64,000 nt of DNA. Source: Pagrus major (lineage: Eukaryota > Chordata > Actinopteri > Spariformes > Sparidae). A program made the position numbers and the translations under genes. The notes beneath the pieces are model-generated. The model did no database searches and was not told the DNA's origin. It saw only the letters and a list, made by a program, of their open reading frames with translations. Location of the stretch: assembly GCF_040436345.1 (NCBI RefSeq), contig NC_133235.1:23708660-23772659 (forward strand). Reading direction: 5' to 3'. This document shows positions 13,835-26,500 of the stretch, in pieces (within the stretch, counting starts at the first letter, position 1; every line of letters starts with the position of its first letter).

Positions 13835-14658
13835 GTCTGGTCAGTACTTCCCTCTTTTTCCACGAGCTGCTCACCCTCCACCCCTTCAAACAAACCCTCC
13901 CTTGTTACAACATTACCAAGCTCCCTCATGGAAAAAATACATCACACTGAACCCGAGGCGCAAGTGTCAGCCGGAGTGACACAGCCAGACAAATGTGTAT
14001 GTCTGCGAGCTTATATACTGTACAGTGTATAGGCACGCAGGGGAGGGAGAGAGGGAGAGAGAGAGGGGGAGAGAAAAGGGCAAACCTCTCTGTTTATCCT
14101 GGCACTGAGCAAACCACTTGCCTCTCCGAGCAATGGCAGGAACCAATCTCCTTAAAGTAATTTGCAATCACTGTTGCTGAAAAGGCCTTCCGCATCAATG
14201 AGCTTTTGTTAGACATTTCATTTCAAAGTTGAAGGGGAAAAAAATGCTATTCAAAAATATTTGTTTTAATTTTTTTTAGCCGGCAACCTTCTCACCCTCT
14301 CATTTGATTTTGGCGAATAAACACTCAAAAGAGTTTTCTTTTCACTTTTGGCTTTTAAGGAAGGAATGGCATTTCTGAAGTGGTGCATATCTTTTATCTG
14401 CTATCTGTTTTTTTGTGTTTAAATGGTGTAATGTGCCATTTATATCCTCTCCGTGTTGCTTTTAGCAGCTGTGTAAAAATAGCCCCTACCCAGACAGTCA
14501 GTGAGCTGTCTGCAGATTATGAGATACAGAATTGGGAAACTCTTATAAGATCAGACGGCAAACAGTCATCAGTTCCTGCAAGTACAGTTGCTCAATTCAG
14601 TATGATGAAAGCGTTGTGTCGTGGGAACACTGCAGCTCTAAATATAAAGAGTGTCAGC

Positions 14659-15304
14659 GAGGGGTGGAGGAAGTACTCTGTTCATTTACTTTATATAAAG
14701 GACACACGCATTCAATCCTGGTCCTACTTATATTACTGTAGATGTTTCCCTGCACCAACGCACCTGATCAAATGAATGTGTCGTTATCAGCCTTCAGCAG
14801 ATGAGCTAATGAGCTGCACACAAAATAATAATATGTACACACACATTTTATATTCATATTCACTGATGAGTACTGCTGCTTATGTGCAAATAGTAGTATA
14901 AAATCTTTTGTGGCTCCAGAAGAAGCTGCATGTAATCTGATAAATTCCCCTTCAGTGATGTCACTCGGTGGCTAAACTGCATTGTGGGTAATGTAGGCAA
15001 TATCTCCGGTTTTGCTATATCAGTTTCGATTATTAGCTTTTAATGAGTCCAACAATGTTGCAGGAGTGCAATGCAGACCAGTGGACTGCTTTTGAAAACT
15101 TGCTGTCTACATTACCCACAAAGCACCTTAGCCACTGGGTGACATCACTGGAGGGAATTTATCAGATTACATGCAGCTTCCTCTGGAGCCACAAAAGACT
15201 TGAATGAAATGAAAGTAGATAAAAGGCACTATATTTCCACTATATTAAGTAATTGAGTAGAAAAATGATTACTAGTAAATGTACTTAGTTACTTACTACC
15301 ACTG
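14659..15304. mobile_element. hAT-like MITE with near-perfect 8-bp target duplication
   Basis: Left end gaggggtggaggaagtac and right end (reverse complement) cagtggtagtaagtaac belong to the cagtggtgg-type ends found elsewhere in this window. Flanking octamers gtgtcagc (14651-14658) and gtgtccgc (15305-15312) match 7 of 8, as expected for a hAT element. Its interior holds the 300-bp foldback described separately. Confidence 0.72.
14901..15201. repeat. long inverted repeat (foldback)
   Basis: Arms of about 95 bp: tcttttgtggctcc at 14904 pairs with ggagccacaaaaga ending at 15198; gcatgtaatctgataaatt pairs with aatttatcagattacatgc; attgtgggtaatgtag pairs with ctacattacccac. A spacer of about 100 bp separates them. 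Either part of the surrounding hAT element or a nested insertion. Confidence 0.85.
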
Positions 15305-16190
15305 GTGTCCGCACTTAGTGGGCAATTTAATTGTTAGGTGTCATCTGTTTCATAACAGATTTATGTGAACTAAAAAAACTCCTTCTGTTGAACACTTAAC
15401 CTGATGATTCTGTCAAATTAATAATATATGAGCTTTGTGAAGCTCATTAAATTAAAGCTACTGATGGACATCTTGTGCCGACTGAGAGACTAGATAGCAT
15501 ATCGGTCTGTTGGGCCACTACTGTGTTTGAAACTAAAATATGACAATGTGTGGTCTCCAGAGGATGAATCCCAATGAATAAGATGATCCCCTGACTTTTC
15601 CTCTCCCACCACCAACATTTCTGGTTCAGAGTCAAATGTCACGTGACAGCTATTGGATGGATTGCCACAAAATTTTGACCATCGAGTCAAATCTTCTTGC
15701 TAACGATGAACATGATAAACGTCAGCGTGCTGAGATTGAGAGACTTCAAGACACGTGAATCTATTTTATTAGAATACTGACATGCCTGACATCAAAAGAA
15801 TTGTTGGTCGATGTAATGTGGCTGTGAAGAGATCCCTTCTTAGTGTGAAGCTCACGTGAGGCTCCAGCAGACTAGTCACACTGATATTATATAAGGAAGT
15901 AAAAATGATTGTTAAGAGAGCTCTGATGAATGTTAATGTTAGCAGTTCAAAGCTACATTGCACCTCAAGGACAGCCTCACAGAGCTGCTAGATTTGTTAA
16001 TTCTGAATGGATGAACACAGTACTATACAGCAGCACCACAGAAGCACTTAAAATACATAAAACCTCGCCTGACATTCCACCTCTGCAAAACATGGAGCTA
16101 CTGGCTCATTAGTGATGTGTTTTAACCCTCATTCCTTCAGGCTCTAGCTACCCTTGGACGAGAAAAACAATGTCTTCGTGTAACAAAACC

Positions 16191-17419
16191 TTTATTAATT
16201 TATTTATAGTGTGAATGTGTGGTATGAATATGAATGAGAAGCTACTGTACGTTACTTTGACCGACATTTGGTTAAAAAACAGGATTTTAATTCCCTCATT
16301 TCTGACCTTGAAAATCCTGATTGAAGTCTCGTTGGAATATAAAACCTTATGCACCGTGAAGGCTTAAAAAAGACATTTTAGTGAATGCAAAATTTATGAG
16401 GAGCAGCGGCTACAAATCAATTCTGGCAGATTAGCAGAAAGTTTGATTGATGTTCTCTTGTCACATAAAGCAACACAGTTTCTAATAAAAGTGGAGGGAA
16501 AAAAAGTGTAATAATGTAATAAAGTCAAAGTCAAAGCAGTATTAATAACCTTTGTCAGCTTTTGAGATTGCAAACAAGAGATTGGTCATTAAGTTGCCGT
16601 GGATGATGCAAACAAACTTCGTTCTTATTGGCGTTTGATGTGAGCACGTTGCGTTGATTGATATGTGCTGTCGCTAACGTATGAATGAAAAACAGGAGCA
16701 ATATGGTCATTCACGACAGCCATTCATTATTATTCTCTGGCTCATCCAACGCACACTAATGTGATGCGACAGTGTGGCAGCTTAATGTCACACAAGCGGC
16801 TTCATAATCAATAAACTCCCGGCGCTAACTAATCATCCACACAACAAAACACACAAGCCACCAGCTTCTTTTTTATACATTTATGTGATCATGGCAATAC
16901 TACTATACACAAAAAAAAGTTGCTACTCTTCATAGGACATGAAATAAACAAATATAATACAAGTAACCTCGGCTGCTGCCCTGAGGTTTAAAAGAAAAAG
17001 TTAAAATGAATGCAGTAATAGGAGAAAAAATGGATTTCTTGGCTCCCAACTGAACTTAAATCTTCTGTTTCCTGACTTATAATTGAGGTTACTACCAGAA
17101 TCAGTGAAACAGGAGTTGGTAAAAAAATACAATTGCGTTCTGATTAAAGTCGTTCACTTCACTTCAAAACTTCACCTCGGAGGCAGCTTTGTATTCGCCG
17201 CTTTCCCATAATCACACTAAAACTTTTGAATTTCTGATGACTCTTACAAACAGATAATAACTTATTATTGAGTGTGAGCTTTTCCCTTTTTGCCCAAAAC
17301 GTGTACATATTGTCAAGGGGTTGAGACACATTAAGGCCCATAGACATTGCATAGAAACACCCAAATCGAGCTTGCTGGCAGGTTAATGGGCTGTTGTGGT
17401 CTCAGTGCGAGGTGCTCCA
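16191..17419 (-). other. probable 3' UTR of tnn
   Basis: No coding signal. The nearest clear AATAAA on the minus strand is at 16191-16196 (tttatt on plus), suggesting a 3' UTR of about 1.2 kb. Inference from the hexamer only. Confidence 0.3.
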
Positions 17420-17569
17420 TTACTTCTTCTGGAGGCTTGCGGTTCTGCTCTTCTTCCGGGCCATCAACGATCGCCTCTTCCTGCTGGACAAGGCTCCCAA
17501 GGGTCGGATCTTCATCTCGGTGAAGTCGAGGGACGTCAGGTGGCCCTTCCACGGTTTCCAGTTCACTCC
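17420..17569 (-). CDS. tnn: tnn coding exon 20: fibrinogen end, basic tail, stop
   Basis: Residues 1247-1295 and TAA (17422-17420). [20 protein letters not shown] ends the globe. An unusually basic tail follows ([15 protein letters not shown]). Basic tails also occur in other tenascins, but this one is long. Acceptor ctgtcag, phase 0. Confidence 0.94.
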   Translation of the reverse strand, partial: GVNWKPWKGHLTSLDFTEMKIRPLGALSSRKRRSLMARKKSRTASLQKK

Positions 17570-20500
17570 CTGACAGCAGGACGACGATTGAGCCAGAAAG
17601 AGATTGAAATAAAAGCAAAGACGGGTTAGAAGGAGAAGTTGGGATTGATGAAAGAGAAGGGAGTGGGGAAATGAGGGAGGCACAAAATAATGGGTGAGAG
17701 ACGGAGTCGCAGAAGGCTGTTTTTACATGACAGACAGGCCCGAATGACAACACTAATAATACCAGCCTCTGGCTTCATTTCATGTGCGTACAAACTTGTT
17801 TTGACTGTTATTGCATTTCGCCAACAAACATTGCGGGAGACATCTGCAGCCGCAATATTATGGATGAAATCTCGACAAGCGCAGAGATCTCCCCCGGCAT
17901 TTCCTTCAGTATCAGTCTCCCTTAGACATAATAACTGTTGTTGTTACCCACTCAGCCTAGTAAGAAAACACACTCATGGTTTAAAGCTGGTGTGAGAAAT
18001 GTGTTTTCTTATCACTGCTGATGGATTCAGGCCATTTCTGCTTCACCTTAACAATCCAAAACAAAACAAGTAGAAGTGGGCTGGAGTGAAGTTGTCTTTG
18101 ATTGCTGACCAGAGAGCAGCCTCCTGCTCAGCACCCATTTTTTTCTGCCTTTCTCTAAGTATGTTGAAAGAAACCCAAATCACAATGATGAATGATTTGA
18201 TCAGGGTGGCTAGTTTTATCTGTTGTGTGACAGGCCAAGACAGTTTAGGAAAAAGTCGACCTGTATTTGTTCTAAAAAAACAACAAAACACTTTGTAACT
18301 TAACCTGAGTGTTGAAGCCTCCAGCAACTGCTGAATTAATCAAGAACAACACTGACATTTTTAGCTGAAGGGGATTCAGAAACACTGATAATAAAACAGT
18401 TTTTGGATTATGTAAAGTATGCAAATTAATATTTGAACAACAAGTCTGCAGTATAGCCAGACTTAATTTAGCAGATTTAAATACTAGAACTAGAGTGAGG
18501 GTGATTTGTTTGACAGCCTCGGGGATCCAAAGACTGTCAAGTGAGGTTAATATAAATCTGCCGCCACATCAGAACTGTCAGTGCCACCTGTTGGTTTAAA
18601 GACACACTACACCCAGAGAGTTGACCTCAGAGCTTTGTCCTTGATGTTGAACCATCAAGACTTGTTATGTTTGGTAAGATTTGTTCAATTTTGGAGATTT
18701 ACCTTGTTTAACTTTTAGGTTTTTTAAGAGATGGAGCCCTCGTGTTTTTTTCCATTATAGGTAACAATTGGAAGAATGTTCTATGTACGGGTAATTTTGG
18801 TAAAATATATTAATAAAGACATTCAACTTGCAATTTTCTTTTGTTATGATTCATGGCATTAAGTTTCTCTAGCAAGGATTTTGCTGTTTCTATAGAGGTG
18901 CACGACTTATATACTGCTGTGAAAAACATGTTCACGGTAACTAAAAATATGACAGGAGCAAAAAACGCCCACAAACTGCTCTCAGGGTTGAACCCACATT
19001 GGTAGATATATACATATAGATATGTATATTTACACAGTATATCCTTAATTTGAACCTGTAGAAGCTTCATTAAGATTCAAATCTTTCCTTCGAGAGTGAC
19101 CTGGCCAACAGGGCAGCATTAAAAAGATTTACATTAAAGGCAGGATAGCACTTTATGTTTTGCATGTATGATCAAGTGCAGAACTTTGTCCCTGCTCACT
19201 CACCATACTGTGCCTTTCGTCTCCCCAGTTTCCATTGAGGTTGGCCAGGTGACAGTTCTTGTACCACCAGGCGCCGCGGTGGGCCAGGGCGCAGTTACTG
19301 AGGGCGATGTCATTATCTGAGTCAATAGTGGTCCAGGGCCGGCCTTGGTGGTAGGTCATAGCATCACCTGTGGATCACCAACAATCATTAATAATTACAC
19401 AAACAATTAAAAAGACGCTTCTCAGAACCAATTTGACAAAATCTCTGTCCGTCAGTCCATCCATTCTTTCTTTCACATGAAACACACCCACCCACCTGCA
19501 CGCACACACCGACCTTCACACGCGTGCACTTCAATTACATAATAAGCCTAATTATAACATTCATTTATTCATGAATTAATCATTTTTTTCAGTTTTTTTT
19601 CTTCGTTTTTGTTTGTCTGATCTTTGTTGTGTTTCTCTCTCTTCGTTCCTGTTGTTTTTGCTCCAACAGTTTTTTTTTCTCTTCTTTCATTTGTCTTGGC
19701 TTTTTTGGGTCTAATTCTCCTTCCTGGGTTTAGTTACGTCAATGTGTATGTTGGTCCCATGTGATTTTTTAAACCAATGTATTGTTTACACATGATATTT
19801 ATTGCATGTCTATCTGCCCTTCCTCTGTTGCTCTTCCAGAGGTTTCTTCTTTTTTTCCCCCCGTTAAAAGGTTTTTTCCTTATCCAAATCGCAGGTCTAA
19901 AGACAATTGTGATTTGTGATTCTAGCAATATAAATAAAATCTACTTGATTGATTATTTAAAAAGTCAAAAATTCTAAAGAACAGGCTGTGTGCAGTCCAA
20001 TGTTCCTCTATCCACAATATATTCACAGACTTTTTGCTGCTCGCTTTCTTTTCCTTCCATGTGTTCCCTGATGGGTGAAATGTAATAAAATGCCAAATAT
20101 AGAGCACTACAGTATATGTTGTTTCAGCACACTGTGGTTTGTGTAGACACAGCATCCTGCTTGCTGTGTGCTTGTATCTGTCTGCCTTCAAAGCCCACTA
20201 AAACCCTGCCTTCCTCAGATACAGCCTTCCCTATATAGCTCCTGTCTATAACTCACTGAATGTAAGTTTCAGAAACAAACATCCCACCTACTGTTGGTGT
20301 GTATCGGATTCCTCAGCACCCTGCAGAATGATGGGTGGGGTGCTTGACACCCCCTGTATTCCCACCTGTGTCTGTCTCATTGCCCTCTCCTCCCCTCTAT
20401 AACTATTTGAGCGAAGTGTCAGACAGAAATTGTGAGCTCTGACAGCTGCTCATGTTGCCTTCCCAGTGTCAGGTGTTTGTACCTCTGGCAGCTTGAAAAA

Positions 20501-23500
20501 GATTTGAGAAACAAAAGGCCCACCTGCTGTCCCGCTGTATTTGCCGATAGTGAGTTTAAACTTTTGCTTGACCGGTGCAATCTTAAAGTTGTCATACACA
20601 GCGTACACTCTCTCTGAGCCCAGGCCCAGGTCAAACCTCAGCTCATACTGAGTAGGAGTGTTGGTGAGCTCATATATCTTATCCAGACCTGAGGGAAGAG
20701 CAGAAGACAGAGAAAGTGAATGCAAGAAGAAACACTCGCTTTTCATATGTGCATGCTTCAACGTCTGCAGAACACAGATAGAACATCAGAGCGCTCACCA
20801 AGCCAGAACTCCTCTGTCATGTTGCCAAAACCTGCTATGTACTGTCTCCAGCGTTTCAAAAAGTCCAGCTTGCCAATGGTACGTCTCTGGAGCACCTGAA
20901 AGCAGCGAGAGTTTCACCGACAGCTGTTACACAAACGTTTCAGACAACTTACACTGGGTTTTTGGTTGCCAAGCTGCAGCAGTATACTGAGGTATGAAAA
21001 GCATACCACATACATTTGACTATTTTTTTGTATTGAATTCTCACGTTATTTAAAAAATATGGGACATAATTATTTTTGTGAAATCGCAATTCCAAATCTG
21101 AAAAAAAACTGGGATATTAAAACCAACAGAATATGATAATATGCTAATAACTTTTTTGACATACACTCAATTGTAAAAACGGTTCAAATTTGGAGAAGAC
21201 ATTAACGTTTTACCTCATCAACTTCACTGATTTTTGTAAAGATATGTTTATTCTGACTTTGATGCCAGCGAACACATTTCAAGTTGGGACAGAAGCAACA
21301 GAAGACGTTATAAAACGTTTGAGAAAGCTGAAAAACACCTGTCTGGAACATCCCACAGGTAAACAGGTTCACTGGTCACAGGTGATAGTATCATTCCACT
21401 GGTGTAAATTCTGTCCACATAATAAACATTATTCTAAATGATAATTAAAATAACTATCATTAATATCACAAAACCAGCTTCAAAAGACTTTTTTTCTTGT
21501 TTTGTTCTGTGTCAGTTCATCAGTGATTCGTACCAGCCAGCCGCCTCCGTCGGTCTCCATGTCGCAGAAAACCTCGATTGGTTTGGAGCGGTCGTTGTTA
21601 ATGTACATGGTGTAAATGCCGCTCTTCTCATTGCCATTCCTCATGATCTGGAGACAGTCCATGGGGAAGGGGTACAGGAGACCAACTAGGGAGGACGATA
21701 TAACGAAATGATTAATGTTTATCTAATACTCATGATGTAACAAAGAAAAGCATGTCAGGATAGAGTTTCATGCATGTCATCTGTGGCTGTGCAGAAGTGG
21801 CTCAGTAGACAGTAGCGTACAGACCTGTTTTGAAGGTGGTCTGTGCCACCTTACTCCTCTTGTTCCCCCTGTAGGCGATAATGGTGACAATGTATCTCTT
21901 CCCCATCTCCAAACTGGATACAGAAAAGCTGCTCCCGCTGGCTCCAAGTTGTTTTTCAACCGTCTGACAACAATATAAAACAACTGCAGTTATTCTTAAA
22001 CAACCACTTCATCATAAACTAATATATATGTCCCGGCAGATGTGCACATAATGTGTGATGATTGAACTTCAGTTAGAGACCGGGATTAAACAGGCTCCTC
22101 AATTCTTATAAAACCTTAAAAAGGTGTGAGAAAAAGATCAATCGCCTCCTCCATGGGCTTAGAATCACTTCTAGTAGATTCATTTTATTTTGGACCACAA
22201 GAGGTCAGCGTTCTACAGAGCCTCAATTGAACACACACTTTGACTGTAGCCTCAACCCACTTCAAACAAGGAAGAAACGGTTTTCCAAGTAGCATCCGTG
22301 CAAGTCAGCCTTGCACGGATTAAATCAGGACTCAGAATCCAGCTTTGTGTAGTTCAATATTACTATCTGGCCACAGGATGCTCAAAGTAACTGCAGCTCT
22401 GCTTTTATCCAGTGCAGAGTTTTGCATCCTCCTATTTACAATTTGTGAGACAGACTTCAGTATCTCAGTTGTGGCATTATTTCACTGCCTTGTAGGACAT
22501 ATGCCTGGACAAAAACTGTGTTTTCTGAACACTGTCTGAACACTTCTGGTTTTTTTTTGTGTTTTAGATGCATTTAGGAGCACAATTTGTGTGTATTCTC
22601 AGTATGAAAAGTACGACCACAACCAATGGTGGAAGAAATATTCAGATCCTTTACTGAAGTTATACCAAACTGTGAAAATACTCCAGTACAAGTCCTGCAC
22701 TAAAATATCCCCTGTCAATGTTTTATGATTATTTATATTTGATGTTTTTGGATTACTCTTAATGCTACATTAATGTTTAAATTGCATTTTACCGTTGCAG
22801 ATGTTTATGGCTGTTTAATTTCGACTACTCTATAGTCTGTTGGGCAGTTTAATCAACAGCAATCAGATTATATTACATAGTATAGCTATGTAATAGAATT
22901 GCTGTTGTCTAAGAACCACATATCTTTAAAAAGTCAACTTTTAAGCGGACATCAGTGTCACAGTTGAGTCGTGAACATAGTTGCTCACGCACTTCCTGAT
23001 ATACTATGTCTGTTACTAGAGGATAACACTAGACCATTTTTGTCCCTGTTGCTGATGACATGCTTACTGACCCTCGACTCTTTCGCATCCCCATACTGTC
23101 CCTACACTGCCTCCTCTGTTCATGTGTGTATTGCAACTTGCAGACAAGTAACGTTAATTTCTGAGGATGTGAACAACCAGCGCTTGGATGAACGCAGGAT
23201 ATGCGAGGCAGCCATCATGCATACGCAAACGCATTGTTGAAAGCAAGTATGTCTTCGGCCTTAATCCTTCAGTTAATCACCAACGTTAAAAATCAACACA
23301 ACTGGACAGGGTTTGAAGTGGAAAATATAGGATGAAAAATGGTCTGAAAATCTAAAAAGTAGTAGTATCCATGGCTGTCAGACAAGTGTAGGAGAGTAAA
23401 GAGTACATCTGTCTCTGAGATGTAGTGGAGACTGTGGAGTAGAAGTATTAACTTGTATAAAATGGAAATGCTCAAGTAAAGTACAAGTACCTACATGTAT

Positions 23501-26500
23501 TTTGTTACATTACACCACAGACAACAACTTTGTAGTTTACCTTCAAAGTATTACTAATGATCTTAACATTTAAATACCTTCTGGTGTGCTGTCTCTCTGT
23601 TTGGGTGAGGAAATACTTGTTTCAAACCTCAAAGAAAAAGTACCTCCGTGTTGCCATCCTCATCTCTGTAGGTGAGGATGTACCCCTCGATGTCAGCGAG
23701 AGGAGGAATCCAGGTCAAAACAGCGGAGTCGAGCATCACATCTGTCGCCTTCAGGTCCGTAGGGGCGTCGATGTCTGTGGATTGGAGCGTAAATCAGAGT
23801 GGATTACAGCACAGGAACGTGGTGTCAAGCTGTGAGTCCATTAATACTTTTCATAAATGCAGGCCGGGATTTGGTGTGCAGAGGATTTTGGTGCTTCTTC
23901 ACTTGAGTTTATTTACTAAAACTCTGAGAAATTAATTGTGAGTGAACCAAAAGAAGAATAGGGTTTCTTTAATGTAACAGATGTTTTAATGTTTTTGTTA
24001 AATCATCATTTTAATCTTCTTGCTATTATTCATGCCTGAGTTTTGTCATACTCACATGTGAATTAAGCATTTCTCAAACACAAACACACCTTAATAATAA
24101 TTGCAGCAGTAATGCTTCTAACACCAGAGATGACTACCACCTGCTGCAGAGTTACAATTTGCCTCTGGAGATAAACTGGCACTCCTCCTCCACCTTATTT
24201 AAATGCTTTGGAGGTTTGACCTGAAACAGGCGCTGAAATAATTTGTCTGACATGAAAACGCCCTGCTGTAACAGTTGGAGCCTTAACCTCCCATGGATTA
24301 AGAAATTAGACGAAGCATATGTCACCATGACGTACAAAATCAGCCCAATCAAGCCAAACTCTCAGTCGTCTTCTTGTGAAAACACAGCCTTCTGTCAGTT
24401 TTACTCGAACTGAAAAAATACAACCACACTTTCTGGTAATTAAATTGTAATAGGGGAAAACTGTTTGAACAGTGACAAATTTAGTGTTACCACTGGGATC
24501 ATCAGTCTGTGATGCTGGTTTGAGATGGTTAAAACTGACACATTAATGGTGCTTGTTACTGGGTTCAATAAAGTCACAAATGTAACAACGCGTGCTTTTA
24601 TGTATCCCAGATGATATCTGTTGACACAATGACTTCCCTGTCTGAACCCAGCGCCACGTCGGTCTGGAGCCACTGATGGTTTTCTAATGAGTTACAACGA
24701 GACAAGTTTATAATCCAAAACTCGGCTATTTGCTGCCTAATTGAAAAAGATCCAGCTTTCACTTAGAGGTCCCTGGAGATTTTACACATCATCTGGCTCA
24801 CACAAAGACACGCCTGTTGTAACCTGTTCACCATGTGCTGCCGCTGCTATTATTACCCCACACTAAGTTACAACGCATACCCGCTGACCAGGCCTGGCCT
24901 GTGGGAGACATTTCCTGTCGGAGGAGGAGTTCGGGTGCTTCCTGGTAGTTTTAAAGTTTGAGTGAACAAATTTACACACAAAATTTAAAAAATCAAAGGT
25001 CGTATGGTGTAAGGATTGATGGATTGCGTCATTATTATTAGTAAATGAATATATAAAGCAATTTCCAAGTTCACTTGGTTTGCAGGCATCTACAAAATGT
25101 GAATTACTGTTTCTGAAAGTATCAGCAGTTTTAAATGTTAAACTGATATATTAAGGTCTCACCACAATTTTAAAGAAAACCTCCCTGATGTGTTCCCTGA
25201 GTTCTCATACTTTGCACTTGAACCATGTGAACACCAGTGTATTCACTATCGACACATTAAACATTATTAATGAAGTAAAACACACCCACAATCGCAAGAA
25301 TCTGCTACCCAGTTCATTGCTGTTGTTCTGCATAAAATCAACATTATGCGATTTCTTTTGACGTTTGTGTCGTCTTCAACTGAAAAGAAGCGACTTTCCT
25401 GCATCTGCGCATAAAACTGCTCCAAGTTACTTCTTCTGTAGAAGGGCAATCAAGAATCTGTCTGCCTGACTTTCTTGTTCCTTTTGTTTGGTATGTCTCC
25501 AATAAAGGTATTTCTCTGCCAATTTGAAGTGTTGCTATAAACAATATTGTACATTTTAAAAATCCTGTTCTGGTTTTTGTTTTTTTTGTTTGTTTTCAGC
25601 CTCATGTGGATTTGAAATTCAACTGATTGAGCACCGACAGTTGGCTTATAAAAACACTAGATTAAGGCCTCTCTTACCTGACGAAAACTAGTCTGAGATA
25701 ACCCTTTTTTAGATGTTAGCGATGAATTGTCATTTCAAGAGAAATCAGTGCTTCACTATCACAAAAAGAAGACCCTGCCTATTCTTAGCGTATTAACCTG
25801 TCTCAGCGCTTGTTGAAATCTTCCTGGTGGCTTTCGTCCCTTTGACGGCCCAGAGATAGACAGTGTAGAGGACCCCGGGCCTCAGGCCACTCAACATGTA
25901 AGAGGTGCTGTCTGACCCGACTGGGAGTTCACTCGAGCCCTCAGTGGAGCTGTAGCTTAGGTAGTAGCCGTCAATGTCGGCCTGGACTGGATCCCACGAA
26001 ACGCTGAAGCTGGTCTCTGTTTCATCTCGGGCTAAGAGGTTAGCAGGATCATCGAGCTCTAGAGGAAGATGTTAGTGGAAGTGCAGGTTAATATACTACT
26101 GATGCAAACTTCAAGAACTACTGATGCAAACTACAAGATGTATTGTTTCATTTCTCACCCAAAGGTGAACAAATGAACTCTACTGGTATGCATTCACTAA
26201 AAATATTAGTAATATGATGGTAATAACAAGGAGAAAAAATACTAATACATCACATCATAAAAAATAAAGCACACATGAGATGTGATGCATTTTTAAATCC
26301 TCCCAGTAGCTTCATCCACCTCACTTCCCAAATAAAGATGAAATAATGGACACAAAGACCAGATTGTAAGAGACAGAAGAGGATCCCAGAGGTATCCCTG
26401 TCCCTCTTATCTTACACGTATGTCTGTTGATTCTTGATTTGATTTCGTGACTCGTGAGCACTTTGGCTCACAATACACTGATTAACGGCCAAGAGATGAG

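Larger units (their letters stand above)
7812..16190. other. convergent intergenic region between kiaa0040 and tnn
   Basis: AT-rich, non-coding. Holds a long GT microsatellite, a poly-T run near 9190-9212, a partial MITE end near 9800-9826 (ttcttacatattgcacctt), a probable interspersed repeat around 12765-13015, a tRNA-derived SINE remnant, the CCTCT pentamer array, and a hAT-like element at 14659-15304. No RNA gene recognised. Confidence 0.5.

Noticed and set aside
17331..17753. 140-residue minus-strand ORF at the tnn 3' end
   Set aside because: Wrong frame across the last fibrinogen exon. The correct frame gives [10 protein letters not shown] and ends at 17420.
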